Positions 13,401-24,747 of a stretch of 64,000 nucleotides of DNA are shown here, one piece after another (the stretch's first letter is position 1; each line of letters opens with the position of its first letter). Location: contig NC_087073.1 in NCBI RefSeq assembly GCF_026151205.1, forward strand, positions 21,850,270 through 21,914,269. The letters are read 5' to 3'. The stretch is from Bolinopsis microptera (Eukaryota > Ctenophora > Tentaculata > Lobata > Bolinopsidae). The notes under the pieces are model-generated. The model saw only the letters and a program-made list of their open reading frames with translations, made no database searches and had not been told where the DNA came from. A program made the translations under genes and the position numbers.

Positions 13401-16400
13401 TACTTAATTAAGAAAAGGAAACTAACTGTAAGATTTAACTCTGCAAATAAAGATGCAGGGCGCAGGCGGAGGAAGTTTAAATATGAAGTAATGTGGCATA
13501 AATTATACATGAGCATAAAAACAAGTAAACAATAATATACAAGGCTAGTATAGGTCACTCCCGGTGTTGGGATGGTCTGAGGTGCTTATCTCCTTTTCAT
13601 TAACCCTAAGCCACTCTGTGTTGAGGCACTATACTGGTATACTAGCTGTAGGGGGGGTTAGCCCTACGAGCCAGGGAGTCTGTATCACCAGCCGAAGCTG
13701 TACCAAATCACAGCTTTGTAACTGGCCGACTTGAATCCGACCGGATTTCTGCCTGGGAGGCGATCGATAGTTTTACCACTACACCACCCGGCCGACATCT
13801 ATAGCCTAATTAATCTTATGGTTCAGGGAAGAAAAGGAGACTAGAAAGTAGAATAACGCCACCACTACAGACACCCCCCTCTCCTAATTAATGTATTGGT
13901 TCAGGGAGGAAGAGGAGATTGGAATAACGCCACCACTACAGACTACCCCCCCTCCTAATTAATGTATTGGTTCAGGGAGGAAGAGGAGACTGGAATAACG
14001 CCACCACTACAGACTACCCCCCTCCTAATTAATGTAATGGTTCAGGGAGGAAGAGGAGACTGGAATAACGCCATCACTACAGAACCCCCCCTCCTAATTA
14101 ATGTAATGGTTCAGGGAGGAAGAGGAGACTGGAATAACGCCACCACTACAGACTACCCCCCCCCCCCCTCCTAATTAATGTAATGGTTCAGGGAGGAAGA
14201 GGAGACTGGAATAACGCCACCACTACAGAACCCCCCCTCCTGATTAATGTAATGGTTCAGGGAGGAAGAGGAGACTGGAATAACGCCACCACTACAGACT
14301 ACCCCCCCCCCCTCCTAATTAATGTAATGGTTCAGGGAGGAAGAGGAGACTGGAATAACGCCATCACTACAGAACCCCCCCTCATAATTAATGTAATAGT
14401 CCAGGGAGGAAGAGGAGATTGGAATAACGCCACCACTACAGACTACCCCCCCTCCTAATTAATGTAATGGTTCAGGGAGGAAGAGGAGACTGGAATAACG
14501 CCACCACTACAGACTACCCCCCCCCCCCCCTCCTAATTAATGTAATGGTTCAGGGAGGAAGAGGAGACTGGAATAACGCCACCACTACAGACTACCCCCG
14601 ACTGTGGGGTAAGATGACTAGTTATGACTACGACGCACCCCTCTCAGAAGCCGGGGACACTACTTGGAAATATCAGCTCCTGCGCCAAGTCATCGGGTAT
14701 AATCACTTCCTCTTAAGTCTTAACATTATCACAATTTAAATGAGGAGATTTACGTTATTTAAGAGAAAGTAAGAACAAGTTAGTAAGTTTAAGTAAGTAA
14801 GAACATATGATTATTAAGTGTCCTGCTCCTAGCAGGATGTTTATTAGAAAACACAATTACAGAAACTGAAAAATACAAACTTTTATTATATAAAGTTACA
14901 TCACAAGAATTTTTACATAGGAAGTCATCAGAAAAAAAGACCGTAGAACAATGAAAAGTTCTGAAATACACTTCACTTAGATTCCTTACATAAATAAAAA
15001 CAGTTTATAGAGGAATGCTGGGCCGTTATTCCCCCGGAAATTGTTAACTTGCCAGCAAATAATCATGAGACAAACATTAATCTTATTATAATTTGTGCAA
15101 GGCAAGGAATTTGTGTAACCATAGTTGGACAAATTCTTTGAAATGTGTATCAGAGGAATCCCGAAAAGCAGATCCTGCAGATCCTATATCAGGTCACCTA
15201 TATCAGGTCACCTATATACCTGTATATAATAGATAGGTACCTATTACCGATAGATAATACAATTACGAAGTCTAGCTTTGTGTTCAATACCTGTTTAGGT
15301 CTACAACAGCCGCGTAACGTTGCCTGTTGCCGAAAAAGCGCCCCCCTGTTGGCGCCCCCTCCCCATTTGGCGCAGATTTGCTAGTACCTCAGTTAAGTTT
15401 TCCAAAATTGTCCCACATTCAAACCCCCCACCCCCCGCACAGCGGGGTCAGCAGGCCCCTCGTTACGCCACTAGTCTACAAACCCTTGTGATAACATGAC
15501 ATAATCGGGTAGAGAATTTCCTGCTTCTAGTCATATCATTACTATTACATGTATTAGATCATTGCTTATAATTCATAAGTCCTCAACGAAATCCCTACGA
15601 TTTCTTTTGAACAAGAAATGCGGCCGCTACCTGGCTCACCGATTAGGTAAGTAAATCCGGCCGCTACCTGGCTCGCGGCCAAGGTAGGTAAATCCGGCCG
15701 CTACCTGGCTCACCAAGGTAAGTAAATCTGGCTGCTACCTGGCTCACCAAGGTAGGTAAATCCGGCCGCTACCTGGCTCACCAAGGTAAGTAAATCCGGC
15801 CGCTACCTGGCTCACCAAGGTAATTGTAAATCCGGCCGCTACCTTGCTCGCGGCCAAGGTAATTGTAAATCTGGCCGCTACCTGGCTCGCGGCCAAGGTA
15901 AGTAAATCTGGCTGCTACCTGGCTCGCGGCCAAGGTAAGTAAATCTGGCTGCTACCTGGCTCGCGGCCAAGGTAATTGTAAATCCGGCCGCTACCTGGCT
16001 CGCGGCCAAGGTAATTGTAAATCCTGCCGCTACCTGGCTCGCGGCCAAGGTAAGTAAATCCGGCTGCTACCTGGCTCGCGGCCAAGGTAAGTAAATCTTG
16101 CTGCTACCTGGCTCACCAAGGTAAGTAAATCCTGCCGCTACCTTGCTCACCAAGGTAATTGTAAATCCTGCCGCTACCTTGCTCACCAAGGTAATTGTAA
16201 ATCTGGCTGCTACCTGGCTCACCAAGGTAAGTAAATCCTGCCGCTACCTTGCTCACCAAGGTAATTGTAAATCTTGCTGCTACCTGGCTCACCAAGGTAA
16301 GTAAATCCTGCCGCTACCTTGCTCACCAAGGTAATTGTAAATCCTGCCGCTACCTTGCTCACCAAGGTAATTGTAAATCTGGCTGCTACCTGGCTCACCA

Positions 16401-19400
16401 AGGTAAGTAAATCCTGCCGCTACCTTGCTCACCAAGGTAATTGTAAATCTGGCTGCTACCTGGCTCACCAAGGTAAGTAAATCCTGCCGCTACCTTGCTC
16501 ACCAAGGTAAGTAAATCCGGCCGCTACCTGGCTCACCAAGGTAATTGTAAATCCTGCCGCTACCTTGCTCGCGGCCAAGGTAAGTAAATCCGGCCGCTAC
16601 CTGTCTCGCGGCCAAGGTAATTCAAATTGTAAATCCGGCCGCTACCTGGCTCACCAAGGTAAGTAAATCCGGCCGCTACCTTGCTCACCAAGGTAAGTAA
16701 ATCCGGCCGCTACCTTGCTCACCAAGGTAAGTAAATCCGGCCGCTACCTGGCTCACCAAGGTAAGTAAATCCGGCCGCTACCTGGCTCACCAAGGTAAGT
16801 AAATCCGGCCGCTACCTGGCTCACCAAGGTAAGTAAATCCGGCCGCTACCTTTTTTTTTTTTTTTAAGAGAGGCTGGGCCTGGTTGGCCCACGAGAGGAT
16901 AGCATATGAATGCTTTGCCTACCTCTGGGGTATGGCAGTCCTGTGGGAGGATGCCAGTGGAATCAAGATGTGTAATCAAGGATGATGGTAAGTGTTGTGG
17001 GGTGTGTCATAGATAAACGCTTAAGTGGTGGTTGAGTGTGGAAGAGAGAGGCGAAATAAGACGGCGTTAAAGTAGTCGCTATGTTACACCTGTCTGGTCC
17101 AACTCCTCTGGCACCACTAAGCGTTTAGTGTGGTTTGTAAAGTTGACAATGGTGGAGATGTGTTGGTTGTCGAATATGTCATTGACAGAGAGGTAGTAGT
17201 CCCGGAAATATTGACCTCTTATTTGGGCAATAGCCGGGCACTGTCCGAGAAAGTGTGAGACAGTCTCCTCTTCGTCGCCGCATTTAGGACAAGCACTTGT
17301 GTCTGATTTGCGAATGGTGTGTAGGTGTTTGTTGAGGCCACAATGTCCCGTGATGAGGTGTACTGCAGTTCTATAATTTTGTCTGTTGTTACTGAGTGTA
17401 GTGTTGAGATTTTTGATGATGTTGATGTTTTTATGTCCAAGTGTCAGTTTAGTGTGTCTGGGACCATCAGTAATCCATGATTCTTGATTAAGTTTTGTGA
17501 CTTTGCCGTTGATCAGGCGTTTGATGTAAGATTGTGGAATTGGGCAATTCAAAGTGGATTCACTGGTTGTACCATTTTTGGCCAGCTCGTCTGCTTTTTC
17601 ATTACCCCACAATCCAATGTGTGCAGCTATCCATCTGATCTCTAAGGTGTTAGTGGATCCGAGTGTATTGAGGGTGTCGTAACAGTCTCTAGTAGTCCTA
17701 CTCCTCGTTGAAGGTGAGGATATGGCTTGAATAGAGGAGAGACTGTCTGACCATATGATGATGTGTGTGTTTGTATAAGTTGATAGATATTTACAAGCTT
17801 CGATGATGGCAGTGAGTTCTGTTTGATAAACGGTGCAATAATCGGGAAGCTTGAATGATCTTTCATCTAGTGTAGTGTTGTTGTTGTCTGTGGTGATAAT
17901 ATAACCAGCCCCGCTACCTGAGTCTGTGCGTGACCCGTCTGTGTAGCAGGTGATGGTTTCACTGGGGATGTTGTCGATGGTGTTTTGGAGTGAGCCTCTA
18001 TATCCAATGTTGTCAGCTCCAGGAGTGGTGACCGTGAAGCGTCGTTCAAGCATCATGGTTGGTATAGATAGGTCTCTCTCTGCTTTGGGTGGTATGTTGA
18101 GATCTACCATGAATTGTTTGTTGATAGTGGTGTGAGTTGTGATGGTACCTTTTCTGGGGGCGATAGTTTCGAGGGTTAGGCTTCCATAAGCTTGAAGCCT
18201 GGCTGTGCCCTTTGCTGCTTCACCTCTCAGGAAAAGTATGATATCTGGAGTGTTAGTGAGGTGGTTCAGTGCGATGAAGGGAGTACTAGGCATGGCACCA
18301 GACATCATTCTCAATGCCAATGCCTGAACTCGTTTGAACTTCCTCGCGTTGGTGTCTGTTTGGGTTGCTCTAATCCATATACTACAGCAGTATGATAGAA
18401 TAGGTCTGATGACAGCGGTGTACATCCATTTGCATGTTTTTGGGCTCATACCCCAAGTGGGGCCGACAGCTCTTCTACATTGCATAAGGGATGCCGTAGC
18501 TTTTTTGGTGGTATTGGTGATATGTTCATTGAAATTGAGCTTGCTGTCGAGGGTCACTCCTAGGAATTTGGCAGATTTGGATAGACCTATAGTGGTGTTA
18601 CCCACCACCACAGGTCTTAGTGTCCATTTCTTATTCCAGGTAAACATGACTATTTGTGTTTTGAGTGCGCTTATGGATAGATCTTTGGTTTGGCACCATT
18701 TTTCTATTGTGTTGATGGTTTTGCGTGTTCTGTTCCAGATGATGTCTAAATCATTCCCCTCCGCTAGAGAGAGCAGATCGTCTGCAAAAGCTTGCAGATA
18801 ACCTGGTATGTCTCTTGCGGTGTAGGCCAGGAGATCATCGACTACCAGGTTCCAGAGGAAAGGGGAAAGGATGCCACCTTGAGGGCACCCTCTCCGGATC
18901 CGAACCCTTGTCGACTTATCCTTGTGATTTAATGTGATGAATCTGTTAGTTACCATGTTGATAATCCATTGTGCTGTGGCCAGATCCACTTTCGTGGTCT
19001 TGATAGCGTCAGAAATAGCCTTGAAAGAGACATTATCAAAAGCTCCCTCTATATCTAGAAAGACGCCTAGGACATATCCCTTCTTAGCTATCCTGCGCTC
19101 GATGGTGTGAGTAACTTTATGAAGGGCTGCTTCGGTTGAACATCCTTTCTTAAAGCCAAATTGTCGTTTGTTGATGTCTTTAGCGATATTAAGGTCGTGT
19201 TGCATATGCCACAGTATCACCTTCTCCTGTAGTTTTAACATCACTGGAGAAAGGGTGATAGTGCGAAATGACTTTGGTTGGTTGTAGTCAGTTTTTCCAG
19301 GCTTTGGGAGAAAGATTCCAAGGGATTCTTTCCACAAAGTTGGAATGTGTTGGGTTTCATGATTTTTTGTCATAATGGTTCTGGTGATGTCTTTGATGTG

Positions 19401-22400
19401 TGTCCAAGCTTTCTGTATGATGATAGGTTTGAGGGTGTCGGGTCCAGCAGCTTTCAACGGATCGAAGGATTTAAGAGCCTCCTCGATTCTGTCTGGGCTG
19501 TAGATGGTATTGAGTAAGGTGGTGGTGATTGGTAGAGGACCAGGTGGAGGCACTGGCGGATCAGTGACACTATCCTTGAAGTGGGTTCGTGTCATGACCT
19601 CCAATGTCTCCTCTGCATTTTTGGTGATGTCTCCGTTTGGTTTGTAAACGGCTTCTAGTGTATGTTTGTTGTCGTTACAGGATTTCAGAATCTTATTCAT
19701 CCTTCCGGATTCCTTAACAGACTCTGTTTCCTGACAAAAAGTTCTCCAGGCATTACGCTGGGAGTTGGTTATAAGTCTGTTGTATTGTTTGTTGCTCTCT
19801 CTAAGAGCGAGCCACAGGGCATCAGTCTTCTTTTTGCGGGCAGTAATCAGTTTTTGTCTTATTCCCCTCTGTGCTTCCTCTACTTCTTGAGTTAGCCAGG
19901 GGGGTTTGCGGACGGAACTTGAGATGTAAGTAATGGGGCATGCCTCCTCGAAGGCTTCCTTTAGTGCAGTATTGATTATGTCTATTTTGTGATCAATTTC
20001 AGTCGTAGTGTTGATTTGTGTGTTGTTAAGGTTGGGGTTATTCGATAGGATCTCATCAAATCTGTCCCAGTCAGTGTTTTTGACTAGTCGGATCTGTTTG
20101 GGTTCCTTCTTTGGCCCTGTAGTTATATCGAACATAATATAGCGATGGTCAGAGTTGGAGTAAAGGTCACTAACATGCCAGTTACTAATGAGATCTCCTC
20201 CCAACTGGTTTGTTATTGTGAGATCGATAATTGAGTTGTGGCCTCGAGAGTTGAGGAAGGTTGGGGATGATCCTTTGTTGGCACATGACAGCCCTAGGGA
20301 GGAGAGAAAGTCAAGAAGCTCCTCTCCCCTTTTATTGCATGCCTTGTTCCCCCAAAGGGTGTGGTGGGAATTGGTGTCCGACCCTATAATGAGCGGGATG
20401 TTGTTATCATTTGCGTATTTTGCTAGAGGTGATGTTTCTTGTGGCGGTACCGGCCCATTTATATCCATGTACGAAGCTGCCAGAATGAGTTCTGTCGAGC
20501 TGAGTTGGATTTTAATGGCCACTTGATCGGGTGTTGTGAATTGTGTAAGTTCCCAACATTTTACTGTCAGGTTTTTGTGCAGTACAATAGCGGCACGGGG
20601 TCTTTTATCCCCGACCTTGTAGTAATATTGGGTGAGATCCTTATTGATGGGTGGTATTAGGCCGCTACCTTGCTCACCAAGGTAAGTAAATCCGGCCGCT
20701 ACCTGGCTCACCAAGGTAAGTAAATCCGGCCGCTAACTGGCTCACCAAGGTAAGTAAATCCGGCCGCTACCTTGCTCACCAAGGTAAGTAAATCCGGCCG
20801 CTACCTTGCTCACCAAGGTAAGTAAATCCGGCCGCTACCTGGCTCACCAAGGTAAGTAAATCCGGCCGCTACCTTGCTCACCAAGGTAAGTAAATCCGGC
20901 CGGTACCTGGCTCACCAAGGTAAGTAAATCCGGCCGCTACCTGGCTCACCAAGGTAAGTAAATCCGGCCGCTACCTTGCTCACCAAGGTAAGTAAATCCG
21001 GCCGCTACCTGGCTCACCAAGGTAAGTAAATCCGGCCGCTACCTGGCTCACCAAGGTAATTGTAAATCTGGCCGCTACCTTGCTCACCAAGGTAAGTAAA
21101 TCCGGCCGCTACCTGGCTCACCAAGGTAAGTAAATCCGGCCGCTACCTTGCTCACCAAGGTAAGTAAATCCGGCCGCTACCTGGCTCACCAAGGTAAGTA
21201 AATTCGGCCGCTACCTGGCTCACCAAGGTAAGTAAATCCGGCCGCTACCTTGCTCACCAAGGTAAGTAAATCCGGCCGCTACCTGGCTCATAAAGGTAAG
21301 TAAATCCGGCCGCTACCTGGCTCACCAAGGTAATTGTAAATCTGGCCGCTACCTTGCTCACCAAGGTAAGTAAATCCGGCCGCTACCTGGCTCACCAAGG
21401 TAAGTAAATCCGGCCGCTACCTTGCTCACCAAGGTAAGTAAATCCGGCCGCTACCTTGCTCACCAAGGTAATTGTAAATCTGGCCGCTACCTGGCTCACC
21501 AAGGTAAGTAAATCCGGCCGCTACCTGGCTCACCAAGGTAATTGTAAATCCTGCCGCTACCTTGCTCACCAAGGTAAGTAAATCCGGCCGCTACCTTGCT
21601 CACCAAGGTAATTGTAAATCTTGCCGCTACCTGGCTCACCAAGGTAAGTAAATCCGGCCGCTACCTTGCTCACCAAGGTAAGTAAATCCGGCCGCTACCT
21701 GGCTCACCAAGGTAAGTAAATCCGGCCGCTACCTGGCTCACCAAGGTAATTGTAAATCTGGCCGCTACCTTGCTCACCAAGGTAAGTAAATCCGGCCGCT
21801 ACCTGGCTCACCAAGGTAAGTAAATCCGGCCGCTACCTTGCTCACCAAGGTAAGTAAATCCGGCCGCTACCTTGCTCACCAAGGTAATTGTAAATCTGGC
21901 CGCTACCTGGCTCACCAAGGTAAGTAAATCCGGCCGCTACCTGGCTCACCAAGGTAATTGTAAATCCGGCCGCTACCTGGCTCGCGGCCAAGGTAAGTAA
22001 ATCCGGCCGCTACCTGGCTCGCGGCCAAGGTAATTCAAATTGTAAATCCGGCCGCTACCTTGCTCACCAAGGTAAGTAAATCCGGCCGCTACCTTGCTCA
22101 CCAAGGTAAGTAAATCCGGCCGCTACCTGGCTCACCAAGGTAAGTAAATCCGGCCGCTACCTGGCTCACCAAGGTAAGTAAATCCGGCCGCTACCTGGCT
22201 CACCAAGGTAAGTAAATCCGGCCGCTACCTTGCTCACCAAGGTAAGTAAATCCGGCCGCTACCTGGCTCACCAAGGTAAGTAAATCCGGCCGCTACCTGG
22301 CTCACCAAGGTAAGTAAATCCGGCCGCTACCTTGCTCACCAAGGTAAGTAAATCCGGCCGCTACCTTGCTCACCAAGGTAAGTAAATCCGGCTGCTACCT

Positions 22401-24716
22401 GGCTCACCAAGGTAAGTAAATCCGGCCGCTACCTGGCTCACCAAGGTAAGTAAATCCGGCCGCTACCTGGCTCACCAAGGTAAGTAAATCCGGCCGCTAC
22501 CTGGCTCACCAAGGTAAGTAAATCCGGCCGCTACCTTGCTCACCAAGGTAAGTAAATCCGGCCGCTACCTGGCTCACCAAGGTAAGTAAATCCGGCCGCT
22601 ACCTGGCTCACCAAGGTAATTGTAAATCTGGCCGCTACCTTGCTCACCAAGGTAAGTAAATCCGGCCGCTACCTGGCTCACCAAGGTAAGTAAATCCGGC
22701 CGCTACCTGGCTCACCAAGGTAAGTAAATCCGGCCGCTACCTGGCTCACCAAGGTAAGTAAATCCGGCCGCTACCTTGCTCACCAAGGTAAGTAAATCCG
22801 TCCGCTACCTGGCTCACCAAGGTAAGTAAATCCGGCCGCTACCTGGCTCACCAAGGTAATTGTAAATCTGGCCGCTACCTTGCTCACCAAGGTAAGTAAA
22901 TCCGGCCGCTACCTGGCTCACCAAGGTAAGTAAATCCGGCCGCTACCTTGCTCACCAAGGTAAGTAAATCCGGCCGCTACCTTGCTCACCAAGGTAATTG
23001 TAAATCTGGCCGCTACCTGGCTCACCAAGGTAAGTAAATCTGGCCGCTACCTTGCTCACCAAGGTAATTGTAAATCTGGCCGCTACCTGGCTCACCAAGG
23101 TAAGTAAATCCGGCCGCTACCTGGCTCGCGGCCAAGGTAATTGTAAATTTGGCCGCTACCTGGCTCACCAAGGTAATTGTAAATCCGACCGCTACCTTGC
23201 TCACCAAGGTAAGTAAATCTGGCTGCTACCTGGCTCACCAAGGTAAGTAAATCCTGCCGCTACCTTGCTCACCAAGGTAAGTAAATCCTGCCGCTACCTT
23301 GCTCACCAAGGTAAGTAAATCCGGCCGCTACCTGGCTCACCAAGGTAAGTAAATCCGGCCGCTACCTTGCTCACCAAGGTAAGTAAATCCGGCCGCTACC
23401 TTGCTCACCAAGGTAAGTAAATCCTGCCGCTACCTTGCTCACCAAGGTAAGTAAATCCGGCCGCTACCTGGCTCACAAGGTAATTGTAAATCTGGCCGCT
23501 ACCTTGCTCACCAAGGTAATTGTAAATCTGGCCGCTACCTGGCTCACAAGGTAAGTAAATCCGGCCGCTTTCCTTGCTCACCAAGGTAATTGTAATCCGG
23601 CTGCTACCTGGCTCACCAAGGTAAGTAAATCCGGCGTACCTGGCCGCGGCCAAGGTAACTGTAAATCCGGCGCTCCCGGGTACCAAGGTAATTGTAAACC
23701 CGGGCCCGTCCCTGGCTCGCGGCAAGGTAATTGTAAATCGGGCCGTCCGGCTCGGGGCCAAGGTAAGAAAAATTGGCTGTACCTGGCTCGCGCCAAAGGT
23801 AAGAAATGGGCCCGTACCTGGCTCGCGGCAGGAAATTTGTAAACGGCCGCTCCCGGCTCGCGGCCAAGGTAAGTAAATTGGGCTGTACCGGCTCCCAAAG
23901 GTAAGTAAACCCGGGCCGCTACCTGGCTCGCGGCCAAGGTAATTGTAAATCCGGCCGCTACCTGGCTCACCAAGGTAATTGTAAATCCGGCGCTACCTTG
24001 CTCACCAAGGTAAGTAAATCCGGCCGCTACCTGGCTCGCGGCCAAGGTAATTGTAAATCCGGCGCTACCTGGCTCACCAAGGTAATTGTAAATCCGGCCG
24101 CTACCTGGCTCACCAAGGTAAGTAAATCCGGCCGCTACCTGGCTCGCGGCCAAGGTAATTGTAAATCCGGCCGCTACCTGGCTCGCGGCCAAGGTAATTC
24201 AAATTGTAAGTCCGGCCGCTACCTGGCTCGCAGCCAAGGTAATTCAAATTGTAAATCCGGCCGCTACCTGGCTCGCGGCCAAGGTAGGTAAATCTGGCCG
24301 CTACCTGGCTCGCGGCCAAGGTAATTGTAAATCCGGCCGCTACCTGGCTCGCGGCCAAGGTAATTCAAATTGTAAATTTGGCCGCTACCTGGCTCGCGGC
24401 CAAGGTAAGTAAATCCGGCCGCTACCTGGCTCGCGGCCAAGGTAATTGTAAATCCGGCCGCTACCTGGCTCGCGGCCAAGGTAATTGTAAATCCGGCCGC
24501 TACCTGGCCGCTACCTGGCTCGCCAAGGTACCAGTAAATCCAGCCACTTTTCTTTTGTGGATGGCCGCTTTATTTCCAGATCCGTGATGGCGTATTTTAT
24601 CATATATTATGACGCAGTGAAATTATCGGACTATTCCGTTACAAATTGAACTGGTAATACTGCACCTCAGATCAATAAAATGTGATTAATTAATGTACAA
24701 CATTAACTAGACTTAA

Positions 24717-24747
<31 letters not shown>

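Noticed and set aside
13722-13795. Functional tRNA-Gly (CCC) on the minus strand
   Set aside because: Box-like motifs and the acceptor stem are recognisable, but anticodon and T stems do not pair and a SINE-like body follows.
17219-20660. Plus-strand frames of 60-155 aa across the LINE
   Set aside because: They are the reverse of the RT/RNase H coding strand with no recognisable product.
20661-20714. Met at 20714 as the start of the LINE protein
   Set aside because: The first about 18 codons are minisatellite; the element itself begins near 20660, so this Met is fortuitous.
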